The notes below the pieces were generated by a model that was given only the letters and a program-made list of their open reading frames with translations, made no database searches and was not told the origin of the DNA. Below are positions 17,565 through 26,682 of a DNA stretch of 60,532 nt, one piece after another. The position numbers and the translations under genes are program-made. Each line of letters opens with the position of its first letter. Position 1 is the stretch's first letter. This DNA comes from an uncultured beta proteobacterium (lineage in GTDB: Bacteria; Pseudomonadota; Gammaproteobacteria; Burkholderiales; Burkholderiaceae_C): the NCBI GenBank assembly GCA_903845935.1, contig CAIMZI010000121.1, positions 1-60,532 of the forward strand, given 5' to 3'.

Positions 17565-18467
17565 GTGAATGCGAAATCCGGGAAAGACCCCAAGTCCAAG
17601 GCCGTTACAGCCCCATCCAAACCTGCTGTCGAGACCGTGCCCAAGCCGGTAAAGGCCGTAGCCAAGGCGGAGCCTTCTGCCAAACCCGCGCCAGATGCAG
17701 CGGCCAAGCCGGCAGCCAAAGCGCCGACGAAGGCGTCGGCTAAAGCTGTCGCCAAGCCCGCTGTTGCTAGCAAAGCCGCTGCCAAACCTGCATCTCCTCC
17801 AAAAGTATCCCCGCCCATGACCACTGCCGCCACCAAGCCCGTACCCGCGACAGCACCTGCTGTGGCCCAGAAGACCGGGCGCCCATCGTCCCGACTGGCG
17901 CAACTCACGGTGCCCTCGATGGCTCAAGCCGTGGCCTCTACTGCGGCCAAGGCCAGTTACAGCCAATCGATACCCTCACCCGTGATCGTCCCGGTCTTGC
18001 CCTCGTCCATCAAAAAAGATCCCAAGCTGGCAAACAATTGGAAAACCAAGTCGCTTGCCGAACTCACGGATGCCGACCTGATGGCCATGCCCGATGCGGA
18101 GTACATGAACGATGTGCAGATGGCGGCGTTCCGCCTGAAGCTGTCCACGCTCAAACAAGAAATCCTCAATAGTGCCGGTGAAACTACCGAGCATTTGCGC
18201 GAAGACACGTCCGTGGTGCCAGATCCGGCCGACCGCGCCACCATCGAAGAAGAGCATGCACTGGAGTTGCGCACCCGCGACCGGGAACGCAAGTTGCTCA
18301 AGAAGATCGAGCAGTCGATTGGCCGCATTGATGCCGGCGACTATGGCTATTGCGACGAAACCGGTGAACCCATTGGTGTGGGGCGCCTGTTGGCCAGGCC
18401 GACGGCCACCTTGTCGCTTGAGGCCCAGCAGCGGCGCGAACTCAAGCAAAAAATGTTCGGTGACTGA
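17565..18467 (+). CDS. dksA: DksA-like RNA polymerase-binding regulator with histone H1-like tail
   Basis: From the GTG at 17565 the product is 300 residues. That start has a good Shine-Dalgarno sequence (AGGAGA, six bases away). An in-frame ATG at 17394 would add 57 residues but has no ribosome site. Residues 1-110 or so are a Lys/Pro/Ala tail like histone H1. The C-terminal ~150 residues match DksA, with the coiled coil (ERKLLKKIEQSIGRIDAGDYG) and finger region. Only one of the four zinc cysteines is present (GYCDETGEP; the second pair is replaced by TLSLEAQQ), as in zinc-independent DksA variants. DksA modulates transcription with ppGpp. Confidence 0.82.
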   Translation: MNAKSGKDPKSKAVTAPSKPAVETVPKPVKAVAKAEPSAKPAPDAAAKPAAKAPTKASAKAVAKPAVASKAAAKPASPPKVSPPMTTAATKPVPATAPAVAQKTGRPSSRLAQLTVPSMAQAVASTAAKASYSQSIPSPVIVPVLPSSIKKDPKLANNWKTKSLAELTDADLMAMPDAEYMNDVQMAAFRLKLSTLKQEILNSAGETTEHLREDTSVVPDPADRATIEEEHALELRTRDRERKLLKKIEQSIGRIDAGDYGYCDETGEPIGVGRLLARPTATLSLEAQQRRELKQKMFGD

Positions 18468-18519
18468 TGGTTGCAGGCGCTGGGCGCATGGCCGTTGGTT
18501 GAAGCAGCTTTTTTGAAAC

Positions 18520-20139
18520 ATGGCAGACGATAAACCCGGCCTGTTGTCCAAGGTCGCCATGTTTGTGCGCAATCCGACCAAGGACTGGTCGGAGTTGGAT
18601 CAGCCGCAAGACAGCGACTCTTCCGGCTACGACAAGCTGGCGCTCAAGGCCATGATTGAGCGCAAGCGGCAAAATGACTTTGTCCGCAAGCGCGAGTTTG
18701 ACCAGTTGCGCAAGCTGCGCAACCGCGATCCCGGCGCCATGGCCAACATGGGCAGACCCTCCTTTTTCCAGAACAGTTTGCCGTCAGACCTGGGTGGTCG
18801 GGCCGTCACCATCAAGAAGATCGACGAGATTGAGGCGCAGATGTCGCGCCAGTGGTGGAAGGCCAAGAGCGGCGGTGCCACCCAGCCCTACACGGTGCCG
18901 CGCGACTCGGTAGCCAGTCGCACGGATACCGCCATGCCCTTGGCTGCCAAAATCGACTCATCCCTGACGCGTTCCTTTGCCAGCACGCTTCCCTTTCAGA
19001 TGGAGCCAGCGGGCGTTGCCGAAGATGGGGACGAATTCCTGTCCACCCTGATGGCGTCCGTGCCTGGGGCTGAAACGGGCGAGGGTGATGACGCCCACAG
19101 CGACGCCAAGCCCGGGTTTTCGACCTCACGCTTGCTTGCCATCGAGGTCAACGACGTGGCCACCGATCCGGAGCTGGAAGAGGCGGCCATCCGCTTTGCC
19201 AACAGCGACGATAGTGGCGCGGAACGCGGCCTGCTGGCGGCCTTGCGCGGCCATGATCTGGCGGCGCAGGCTGCCCAGTCATGGACGGCGGCCTTGTTGG
19301 ACCTGTACCGCGCCACCCAGCGGCGTGGCGATTATGAAGCGGCGGCAGCAGAATTCGCGTCGCATCTGAATGGCCTGGTGCCTGCCTGGTCTGCGCTGGG
19401 TAGCTCGGCCGCAGCCAGCAGCATGGCGCCAAGCCCCATTTGGTGCAGCCCGGCGACGCTGACCGCAGTGGACATGGAGCAATTGCGAGCGGTCATGCTG
19501 TCCAGTCCCATGCCCTGGTATCTGGGCTGGGCTGGGCTGGAGCAGATCGCGCCCGACGCCTTCCCCCTGTTGCAGGACTTGCTGATCAGCCTGTGTGAAG
19601 AGGCGGCCAGCCTGCGGTTTGATGGCGCGGACCGCCTGCTCCAGTCCTTGCGCACATTGACGCCCTCAGGTGTGCGCGGTGTGAATCCGGCCTGTTGGGA
19701 AATGCGCCTGTGCGCCTTGCGTGCCCTGCGCTTGCAGGACGATTTTGAACTGGCGGCGCTGGATTACTGTGTCACCTTTGGCGTCTCGCCGCCGACCTGG
19801 GCCGAGCCCGGTTGCAGCCTGGTCGCACCGGGCGTGTCAATGGCTAAGGGCGAGTCCGACCTGGCCACGGTCGGGCTGGAATTACGGGGTGAAATTCTGG
19901 GCGATGCGAGCCAGGCCCTGGCCGCGCTGGATGCGGCGTCATTGGGCAGCATGCTGATTGACTGCAGCGATCTGGTCCGGGTGGACTTCGCCGCAGCCGG
20001 CAGCATTCTCAACTGGGTGGCGATGCGCCAGGCCGATGGGTGGCAGCTGCAATTTCTCAACGTCCACCGACTGGTGGCGGCATTTTTTCACGTCATCGGC
20101 ATCAACGAACACGCCAAGATCATGGCGCGTGCGATCTGA
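18520..20139 (+). CDS. STAS-domain protein of unknown function
   Basis: The product is 539 residues. The N-terminal ~120 residues are charged and probably partly disordered ([14 protein letters not shown], then [18 protein letters not shown]). The middle is a helical, alanine-rich region that may be TPR-like. The C-terminal ~90 residues look like a STAS domain ([20 protein letters not shown], then [17 protein letters not shown]). STAS domains bind nucleotides or partner proteins in anti-sigma antagonists and transport systems. It begins 52 bases after dksA and ends 26 bases before hslV, so a link to the HslVU operon is possible. Function is unknown. Confidence 0.75.
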   Translation: MADDKPGLLSKVAMFVRNPTKDWSELDQPQDSDSSGYDKLALKAMIERKRQNDFVRKREFDQLRKLRNRDPGAMANMGRPSFFQNSLPSDLGGRAVTIKKIDEIEAQMSRQWWKAKSGGATQPYTVPRDSVASRTDTAMPLAAKIDSSLTRSFASTLPFQMEPAGVAEDGDEFLSTLMASVPGAETGEGDDAHSDAKPGFSTSRLLAIEVNDVATDPELEEAAIRFANSDDSGAERGLLAALRGHDLAAQAAQSWTAALLDLYRATQRRGDYEAAAAEFASHLNGLVPAWSALGSSAAASSMAPSPIWCSPATLTAVDMEQLRAVMLSSPMPWYLGWAGLEQIAPDAFPLLQDLLISLCEEAASLRFDGADRLLQSLRTLTPSGVRGVNPACWEMRLCALRALRLQDDFELAALDYCVTFGVSPPTWAEPGCSLVAPGVSMAKGESDLATVGLELRGEILGDASQALAALDAASLGSMLIDCSDLVRVDFAAAGSILNWVAMRQADGWQLQFLNVHRLVAAFFHVIGINEHAKIMARAI

Positions 20140-20165
20140 GCCGGCGCAAGCCACATCAAGGTCTT

Positions 20166-20738
20166 ATGGAACAATTTCACGGAACCACCATTATCAGCGT
20201 GCGGCGCAAGACGCCTCTGGGAGTCCAGGTCGCCATTGGCGGCGACGGTCAGGTCACGCTGGGCAATATCGTCGTCAAGGGCACGGCGCGCAAGGTGCGC
20301 AAGCTCTACCATGGCCGGGTGTTGGCCGGTTTTGCCGGTGCCACGGCCGACGCCTTCACCCTGTTCGAGCGCTTTGAGGCCAAGCTGGAAAAGCACCAGG
20401 GCCATCTGGTGCGCGCCGCCATCGAGCTGACCAAGGACTGGCGCACCGACCGCGTGCTGCGTCGCCTGGAAGCCATGCTGGCGGTGGCCGATAGAGATGC
20501 CTCGCTGATCATCACCGGCAACGGCGACGTACTGGAGCCTGAAAACGGCATCGTCACCATCGGTTCGGGCGGCGCCTATGCCCAGGCCGCGGCCATTGGC
20601 CTGCTCAATCACACCGAGCTGGATGCCGCAACCATCGTCAAACGCTCGCTGGAAATCGCCGGTGAACTCTGCATTTACACCAATATGAACCACACCATTG
20701 AGACGCTGGACGAAGAGCTAGTGGAGGCCAAAAAATGA
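20166..20738 (+). CDS. hslV: ATP-dependent protease HslV (ClpQ) peptidase subunit
   Basis: The product is 190 residues of the N-terminal-nucleophile hydrolase family, forming the proteolytic dodecamer of HslVU. The catalytic threonine follows a short propeptide: MEQFHG, then [10 protein letters not shown] conserved segment is [10 protein letters not shown]. Start choice: the ATG at 20166, because upstream in-frame codons encode non-homologous sequence. The last four bases overlap the hslU start (ATGA), so the subunits are translationally coupled. Confidence 0.96.
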   Translation: MEQFHGTTIISVRRKTPLGVQVAIGGDGQVTLGNIVVKGTARKVRKLYHGRVLAGFAGATADAFTLFERFEAKLEKHQGHLVRAAIELTKDWRTDRVLRRLEAMLAVADRDASLIITGNGDVLEPENGIVTIGSGGAYAQAAAIGLLNHTELDAATIVKRSLEIAGELCIYTNMNHTIETLDEELVEAKK

Positions 20739-22060
20739 CACCTCAGGAAATTGTTGCCGAGCTGGACAAGCACATCGTCGGTCAGGGCCAGGCCAAACGC
20801 GCCGTGGCGATTGCCTTGCGCAACCGCTGGCGCCGTCAGCAGGTTGAGGGAAGCTTGCGCGCCGAGATTACCCCCAAAAACATCCTCATGATAGGCCCCA
20901 CCGGCGTGGGAAAAACCGAGATCGCCAGGCGCCTGGCGCGACTGGCCGATGCGCCCTTTATCAAGGTGGAAGCGACCAAGTTCACCGAGGTCGGTTACGT
21001 CGGCAAGGACGTGGATTCCATCATCCGCGACCTGGCGGAAATTGCCGTCAAGCAGACCCGCGAGGCCGCCAAGGTGGCGGTACGGGGGCGCGCAGAAGAC
21101 GCCGCCGAGGAGCGCATTCTGGATATTCTGATTCCCATGCCACGCAACGACTTCGGCTTCGCCTCGGGTGAGCCCACACCGGAAAGCACGGCGCGCCAGA
21201 GCTTTCGCAAAAAGCTGCGCGAGGGCCAACTGGCGGACCGTGAGATTGAGATCGATGTCGCCGCGCCCACGCCTCAGCTGGAAGTAATGGGCCCGGCCGG
21301 TATGGAAGAAATGACCGAGCAGCTGCGCGGCATGTTTGGCCAGATGGCGCAAAACAAGCGCCAGACGCGCAAGCTCAAGATCCCTGAGGCGCTCAAGTTG
21401 CTGGTGGACGAGGAAGCCGCCAAGCTGGTGAATGAGGACGAGATCAAGAGCCAGGCCATCCATATGCTGGAGCAAAACGGCATTGTGTTCATAGACGAGA
21501 TCGACAAGGTCACCTCGCGCAGCGAAGGCAGCGGCGCCGAGGTCTCGCGCCAGGGCGTGCAGCGCGACCTGCTGCCTCTGGTGGAGGGCACCACCGTGTC
21601 CACCAAATACGGCATGGTCAAGACCGACCACATTCTGTTTGTGGCCTCCGGCGCCTTTCACCTGAGCAAGCCCAGCGACCTGATCCCCGAACTGCAGGGC
21701 CGCTTCCCCATCCGCGTGGAGCTGCAGTCGCTGTCGGTGCAAGACTTTGAAGCCATCCTGACGCAAACCCATGCCTCGCTGACGCGCCAGTACCAGGCCT
21801 TGCTGGCGACCGAAGACGTGACGCTGCACTTCACGCCCGAGGGCATCACGCGCCTGGCCAAGATTGCGTTTGAGGTCAATGAGCGCACCGAAAATATCGG
21901 CGCCCGGCGCCTGTCCACGGTGATGGAGCGTCTGCTCGATGACGTCAGTTTTGATGCCGCGTCCATGGCCGGTCAGACCGTGGAAATAGACGCTGCCTAT
22001 GTAGACAAGCGCCTCGCCGAGTTGAGCCAGAACGAAGATTTGTCGCGTTACATTTTGTAA
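20735..22060 (+). CDS. hslU: HslU (ClpY) ATPase subunit of HslVU
   Basis: The product is 441 residues of the AAA+ family and unfolds substrates for HslV. The N-terminus is [17 protein letters not shown]. Walker A is GPTGVGKT (residues 54-61), Walker B is [11 protein letters not shown], and the pore motif GYVG follows TKFTEV. An I-domain covers roughly residues 110-240. The C-terminal LSRYIL is the tail that inserts into HslV. Probably heat-shock induced, though no sigma-32 promoter is evident before the STAS gene. Confidence 0.97.
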   Translation: MTPQEIVAELDKHIVGQGQAKRAVAIALRNRWRRQQVEGSLRAEITPKNILMIGPTGVGKTEIARRLARLADAPFIKVEATKFTEVGYVGKDVDSIIRDLAEIAVKQTREAAKVAVRGRAEDAAEERILDILIPMPRNDFGFASGEPTPESTARQSFRKKLREGQLADREIEIDVAAPTPQLEVMGPAGMEEMTEQLRGMFGQMAQNKRQTRKLKIPEALKLLVDEEAAKLVNEDEIKSQAIHMLEQNGIVFIDEIDKVTSRSEGSGAEVSRQGVQRDLLPLVEGTTVSTKYGMVKTDHILFVASGAFHLSKPSDLIPELQGRFPIRVELQSLSVQDFEAILTQTHASLTRQYQALLATEDVTLHFTPEGITRLAKIAFEVNERTENIGARRLSTVMERLLDDVSFDAASMAGQTVEIDAAYVDKRLAELSQNEDLSRYIL

Positions 22061-22083
22061 TAGCCGCCCTCGCTATTCCCCCG

Positions 22084-22113
22084 CCCCTTTCACCCCCACC
22101 GGGATGAAAGGGG
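22084..22113. terminator. Hairpin downstream of hslU
   Basis: CCCCTTTCA (22084-22092) pairs with TGAAAGGGG (22105-22113) over a 12-base loop. No U-run follows, so termination would be weak or Rho-assisted. It is also the outer part of the left arm of the inverted repeat pair described at 22084-22349. Confidence 0.45.
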
Positions 22114-22349
22114 AGCCCAAAGCGGACAGCCGATTTTGCTTTCTCGCTTCGGCTAAGGCACCACTGGCGGAAACGGCGAATTTTATTTTTTTACTGTTGC
22201 AATCCCTAGCCGGCGCTCGGAACTGCTGGCGTGAGACCTAGGCAAGCGAATGCAGTGGCGACGCCCCGTCATTATTTCCGTATTCGGCGCGCAAGGGTCA
22301 AATCGGCTGTCCGCATTAAGCTCCCCCTCGCCCGGCGGGGGCGAGGGGG
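22084..22349. repeat. Inverted pair of palindromic repeats in the hslU-hyf gap
   Basis: The 306-base gap holds two related units facing each other. Each has a GC-rich hairpin (22084-22113; 22323-22349 with an 11-bp stem) joined to the inner core GCGGACAGCCGATTT at 22122-22136, repeated perfectly as its reverse complement at 22300-22314. Between the cores are about 160 bases without a gene. The layout resembles paired REP elements or a MITE-like unit, and it separates two convergent operons. Confidence 0.65.
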
Positions 22350-22366
22350 CTGGGGGGGGTGGGGAG

Positions 22367-23131
22367 TCAAGAATCTATCCCAAGCAAGTCCAGAATCCCC
22401 GAAATGAACGTCAACGGGTGGGCCGGACAACCGGGCACATATAGGCTGGGCTGCACGGCCTCCAGAAAGCGCCTATCCACCGCATCGCAATCGGCAAACA
22501 CGCCACCCGAAATTGCGCAGGCGCCCACGGCAATCACCAGCTTGGGCGCGGGCATGGCGTCCCAACAGAGCTGCAGGGCCTGAACCATGTTGCGGCTGAT
22601 GGCGCCCGACAGCACCAGACCATCGGCATGGCGCGGCGATGCCACGATGTCGATGCCGTAGCGACCCAGGTCAAAGTTCACATTGCTCAACGCGTTGATC
22701 TCCATCTCGCAGCCATTGCAGCCGCCGGCCGACACCGAGCGCAGCTTGAGCGAGCGGCCAAAGCGTTGGTGCAGGGCGGCAGATACCCGCACTGGATCGA
22801 TGTCGGGCCTTGCCGCGCTGACGCTCAGCCCCTGGCGACTGGTGCTGGAGAGCTTGAAGTCGGCGTTGAAGCTGATTTTGTGGCTGGGGCAGACCGGCTC
22901 GCAATCGCCGCACAGCACACAACGCCCCAGGTCGATGTGCACCTCGCCAATTTGCACTGGCTGCAGCGCAATCGCCTGGCTAGGGCAGACATCCACACAG
23001 CGACGGCAGGAGGTTGCGCAGGCGGTATCGCCGATCAAGGGCTTACCGCGAAAGCCGATGGGTTTGGCCTGCCGCGGGTCCACTATGAATTGGCTGCCCT
23101 GGGCTTTGCGTACGGAGAGGGACTTGAACAT
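22367..23131 (-). CDS. Fused 2[4Fe-4S] ferredoxin and hydrogenase small-subunit-like protein (HyfH-HyfI/NuoI-NuoB)
   Basis: The product is 254 residues joining two electron-transfer modules. The N-terminal part has two [4Fe-4S] motifs: Cys38, 42, 45, 49 and Cys71, 74, 77, 81 (CVLCGDCEPVCP). The C-terminal part is NuoB/HycG-like with the proximal-cluster cysteines Cys138, 141, 205 and 235 (GGCNGCEME, VGACAISGG, VPGCPAHP). It would pass electrons to or from the large subunit. In E. coli hydrogenases 3 and 4 these are separate proteins. The ATG at 23131 lies seven bases after the large-subunit stop. It is the last gene of the operon. Confidence 0.85.
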   Translation of the reverse strand: MFKSLSVRKAQGSQFIVDPRQAKPIGFRGKPLIGDTACATSCRRCVDVCPSQAIALQPVQIGEVHIDLGRCVLCGDCEPVCPSHKISFNADFKLSSTSRQGLSVSAARPDIDPVRVSAALHQRFGRSLKLRSVSAGGCNGCEMEINALSNVNFDLGRYGIDIVASPRHADGLVLSGAISRNMVQALQLCWDAMPAPKLVIAVGACAISGGVFADCDAVDRRFLEAVQPSLYVPGCPAHPLTFISGILDLLGIDS

Positions 23132-23138
23132 AGGGGCT

Positions 23139-24635
23139 CTACAGGTCGTTGCCGCAATAGGAAAGGTCAAAGCTCTTGTTGCAGATGGGGAAATCCGAGA
23201 TGGCGTTGTCCCGCAGCGCCATGGCCAGCCCGAACCAGTTGGGCAGGGACGGGTCCTGCAGCTTGTAGTGCAGCAACTGCCCCTGCTCCGAGGTTTCCAG
23301 CACCTGCAGCACCGGCCCACGCGTGCCTTCAACGATCGATATACACAGGTGCTTGGGCGACAGCGCCGTCAGGGCCAAGGCTGGTTCGGAAAAATTGCCA
23401 CTTAGATCCAGTGCGCTATCGCCTCCCACAGCCAGCAACCATTGCAGCGATGCCTCCACCTCGCGCATGCGCAAAAGCATGCGAGCCCAGCAGTCGCCGC
23501 CACTCTCGGTCAGCAGCTCCAATGGACGAGCGGAATAGAGCCGAGTCGGCAACTGGCTGCGCGTGTCCATTGCTACGCCGCTGGCGCGCGCCACCAAGCC
23601 GACCAGGCCCAGCTCCTGCGCCGTCTTTGCGCTGACCATGCCCGTGCCCTTGAAGCGCGCCGCCACGCTCAGGCTGGAGCACAGCAGCGCATTGATGCCG
23701 GCAAAGTCTGGGGCGAAGGCGCTCAGCGTTTGCAGCAGGTCGGCACGCTGCGCAGCATCCAGCCCCCGCGTGCGGCCAGGCCTTAGCCAGCCGCGGCCGA
23801 AGCGGTTGCCGCAGAGCCGTTGGGTCAGGTTGATGATGGCGGTGCGCAATCGGCCGTAAGTTCCACCACCTTGCAAAAAGGCGATGTCGGTGGCCAGGCC
23901 ATTGAGCGTGGCGACATGCATGGCGATGCGCTCCAGCTCCAGCGCTACGCCGCGCAACAGCTCGGTCTCCATGCTGGCCTGCACACCGCACAGCGCCTCG
24001 ACCGCGGCGCAGTGGCCCCAGGCGTAGGCGATGGCAGAGTCGCCGCACACCGATTCGATCACGGGCGTCAACGCCAGCGCTGGGCGGCGCAGCAGCAGGG
24101 CCTCCACGCCACGGTGCTGGTAGCCGAGCTGGATTTCCAGGTGCTGCACCTGCTCGCCCAGGCACATGAAGCGGAAGTGGCCGGGCTCGATCACGCTGGC
24201 GTGGATGGGGCCCACGCCGACCTCATGCACCTCCTGGCCGCGCACGTTGAAAAACGGGTACTCGTCCATCTGTTGTTGGCGCGCACCCTCAAAGCGGATC
24301 GGCTTGAGCCAGGGGTGTCCGTCGGGCAACAGGCCGGTCTGTTCCCAGAGCTCGCGCTCCAGACTTTGCGCCGCCGGAAAGCGGGCGGTGAGCGATGGAT
24401 AGTGTTCGCCTGGCGTGGCCTGTGCCCGAAGCACCGAGAGTGGCTCTGGCGTGCCCGGTGCAGCCTGGAAGACGGCGGTGACGCAGAGTGCAGTATTGCC
24501 AGCTGCGCTGTCCGGACGCCCAAACAGCATCAGCAGGCGCGCCCCGGTTTGCATGCGTTCGGCGCATTGCGCCGCCAAGGCGCTCAGTGACATTAGCGCA
24601 CAGTCACGCAGATCGCGTAGCAGGGTGGTGCTCAT
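23139..24635 (-). CDS. Hydrogenase large-subunit-like protein (HyfG/NuoCD type) lacking Ni-Fe cysteines
   Basis: The product is 498 residues. An N-terminal NuoC-like region (to about 130) precedes a NuoD/HycE-like domain (GVGPIHASVIEPGHFRF, LEIQLGYQHRGVEALL). In group 4 hydrogenases two CxxC motifs bind Ni-Fe. Here the first is C197-G-D-S200 and the C-terminal one reads S492-Y-C-G495 within LSYCGNDL. Three of the four ligands are therefore absent and a Ni-Fe site is not expected. This fits Ehr complexes, whose reaction is unknown. The start overlaps the HyfF-like stop by four bases. Confidence 0.85.
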   Translation of the reverse strand: MSTTLLRDLRDCALMSLSALAAQCAERMQTGARLLMLFGRPDSAAGNTALCVTAVFQAAPGTPEPLSVLRAQATPGEHYPSLTARFPAAQSLERELWEQTGLLPDGHPWLKPIRFEGARQQQMDEYPFFNVRGQEVHEVGVGPIHASVIEPGHFRFMCLGEQVQHLEIQLGYQHRGVEALLLRRPALALTPVIESVCGDSAIAYAWGHCAAVEALCGVQASMETELLRGVALELERIAMHVATLNGLATDIAFLQGGGTYGRLRTAIINLTQRLCGNRFGRGWLRPGRTRGLDAAQRADLLQTLSAFAPDFAGINALLCSSLSVAARFKGTGMVSAKTAQELGLVGLVARASGVAMDTRSQLPTRLYSARPLELLTESGGDCWARMLLRMREVEASLQWLLAVGGDSALDLSGNFSEPALALTALSPKHLCISIVEGTRGPVLQVLETSEQGQLLHYKLQDPSLPNWFGLAMALRDNAISDFPICNKSFDLSYCGNDL

Positions 24636-26074
24636 GTGCCTCCAATCGAGCGCGCTACCGCGCTCAACAACTGGGTGATGGCGTCTGGCGTATAGGTGCC
24701 CAGCATGGTCAGCACGCCGACAAAGCCGAGCTTGGGCAGGCTGGTCAGCAGCGATTCCTTGATGGGCGGCAGCACGCGCTCCGGTATGCCCCATAGCATG
24801 GGAAAGATGCTGCGACCGGTGGCGACAAAAATAATCGTCAGCATCACGCACATCAGGGTAAAGGCCAGCAGATTGCCGGCCTGCACAATGCCCGAGAGGA
24901 TCAGCATCTCGGCCAGAAAACTGGCAAAGGGCGGAAAGCCGAGCAGGGCAAAAATGCCGCCCGCAAACAGCAGGCCGGCAAAGGGCAGGACGCGAATCAC
25001 GCCGGCCAGCGGCGCCACGTCGTTGGTGCCATAAACGGCGCGCATGCGCCCGGCGGTGATGAACAGCAGCGACTTCACAAAGGCATTGCTGACTATGTAG
25101 AGCACCACACCGTAGGCGGCGACCTGGCCCACCGATAATCCCAGCGCAATGACGCCCGAGGAGCTGATGCAGGCATAGGCAATCAGACGCTTGTAATTGC
25201 GCGTGGCCATGATCTGAATGGCCGCCACCAGCAACGAGGCATAGCCCATCACCAAGAGTTCCTGCGACACCAGGCCGGTCTCAAAGCCCTGAAACGCCTG
25301 CAGCACCCGGAACATGGCAACCACGCTGACGTTGAGTTGCACGGAGGCCAGCAATGCACTGGTGCTGGTGGGTGCTGCCTCATAGGTCTCGGGCAGCCAG
25401 CTGTAGAGTGGCGCCAGGCCCAGCTTGCCGCCCAGCCCCAGCAGAATCAAGGCCAGGCCCAGGCCTTGCCAGGAGTCCTTGGCAATGGTCAGGGTTTCGC
25501 TCAGCCGGTCGGCGTGGAAGCTGATCTCCAGGCCGCGCAGGTCGGCCGATTGGGCCAGGCACATAAAGCCGACGAAGCTGATGGCCAGCGTCATCGACGA
25601 ATACAGCAGGTAGCGCCAGGCCACGGCGCGCGGCGCGCCATACTGTCCGCAGACCATCATCATCACGGCGCAGGCGGTGGTGAGCTCGATCAGCGTCCAT
25701 TGCAGGATCAGGTGGTTGCACATCACTCCCAGGTTCATGAGCAGCATGAACAGCGAGGACCAGAGCGCACGGGTGCGTAGGTCGCGAATCAGCTCCGGCG
25801 AGCCGCGCTCGCGCGAGAGCATGTACACGCCAATGCCCAGAAACACCGTGTTGATGACCAGCACAAACAGCATCGAGGTGGCGTCCAGCACCAGATAACG
25901 GTGGGCAAAGTAGAGTGGCAGGCGCTCCAGGGGCAGGGCCAGAAAGCTGGCCACCGTGGCCAACCAGATCAGCAGCGCCAGGCACAGCATCACTGGCAGG
26001 ATCCAGCGTCCGCTGTCCGGCTTTGCTGGTGGTACGGCCCTGGTGTCGGCTGCCTGCAGGCTGGTGGCAGTCAT
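24632..26074 (-). CDS. Antiporter-like membrane subunit (HyfF/NuoN type)
   Basis: The product is 480 residues with about 13-14 transmembrane segments. It belongs to the Mrp-antiporter-like family of complex I and membrane-bound hydrogenases. Key features are the TM5 glutamate (LQWTLIELTTACAV) and the lysine in GLGGKLGLAPLYSWLPETYEAAPTSTSALL. It should form part of the ion-translocating arm. The start overlaps the HyfE-like stop and the end overlaps the large-subunit start, four bases each, so the operon is tightly coupled. Confidence 0.88.
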   Translation of the reverse strand: MTATSLQAADTRAVPPAKPDSGRWILPVMLCLALLIWLATVASFLALPLERLPLYFAHRYLVLDATSMLFVLVINTVFLGIGVYMLSRERGSPELIRDLRTRALWSSLFMLLMNLGVMCNHLILQWTLIELTTACAVMMMVCGQYGAPRAVAWRYLLYSSMTLAISFVGFMCLAQSADLRGLEISFHADRLSETLTIAKDSWQGLGLALILLGLGGKLGLAPLYSWLPETYEAAPTSTSALLASVQLNVSVVAMFRVLQAFQGFETGLVSQELLVMGYASLLVAAIQIMATRNYKRLIAYACISSSGVIALGLSVGQVAAYGVVLYIVSNAFVKSLLFITAGRMRAVYGTNDVAPLAGVIRVLPFAGLLFAGGIFALLGFPPFASFLAEMLILSGIVQAGNLLAFTLMCVMLTIIFVATGRSIFPMLWGIPERVLPPIKESLLTSLPKLGFVGVLTMLGTYTPDAITQLLSAVARSIGGT

Positions 26075-26682
26075 GGCGTTTCTCCGGACACCGCCGCCAA
26101 TGCCGGTCCGGACGGCTCGGATGCGGCCACCAGCCAGCTGCCGATCGTGACCGTCAGCAAATACACCAGGCTGATGGCCAGGTGCACCGGCAGCGGCCAG
26201 GGCTCTGGCATCAGCGACTCAAACAGGGCCAGGGCGTTTTCCATGAACAGCAGGGCCACCAGTTGCGCCAGCCGCTGCTGGTTGCTGGCCAGAATCAGGA
26301 AGGCAATCACTACCGTGGCGGCGGCCACGCCCAGGGTCAAGGCGCGCACATCGGCGCGCGCGCCATCGCCGAACTTGAAGGCGAAAATGATCAGGCTGGT
26401 GGCAATGCCCCAGGCAAACAGGTTGGAAGGCATCAGGCTGAGCTGGGCCTGGACCTGCAATGCCAGTGCGCGGCGCAGCAGATAGGGCACCAGCAGGGCG
26501 CGCACCAACAGCACCTCGGCGCCGGCCAGGGCGGCATGCGCGCTTAAGGGCTGATGTTGGGTCAAGGTGATCCAGCCCAGGCTCAGGGCCTGCACGCTCA
26601 ACCACAAGGGTGCGGCCGAGACCCGGCCGAAGAAGGCCGGAATCAGGGTCGCCAACAGGCACAGCATCAGGGCCAGCGTCAT
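26071..26682 (-). CDS. HyfE-like membrane subunit (NuoK-related N-terminus)
   Basis: The product is 203 residues with about six predicted transmembrane segments. The HyfE/NuoK-like signature is visible in AGAEVLLVRALLVPYLLRR and the central helices that follow. In Hyf complexes this small subunit connects the NuoH-like and antiporter-like subunits. The ATG at 26682 overlaps the stop of the HyfC-like gene; a longer in-frame start would add Gly/Arg-rich unconserved residues. Confidence 0.82.
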   Translation of the reverse strand: MTLALMLCLLATLIPAFFGRVSAAPLWLSVQALSLGWITLTQHQPLSAHAALAGAEVLLVRALLVPYLLRRALALQVQAQLSLMPSNLFAWGIATSLIIFAFKFGDGARADVRALTLGVAAATVVIAFLILASNQQRLAQLVALLFMENALALFESLMPEPWPLPVHLAISLVYLLTVTIGSWLVAASEPSGPALAAVSGETP

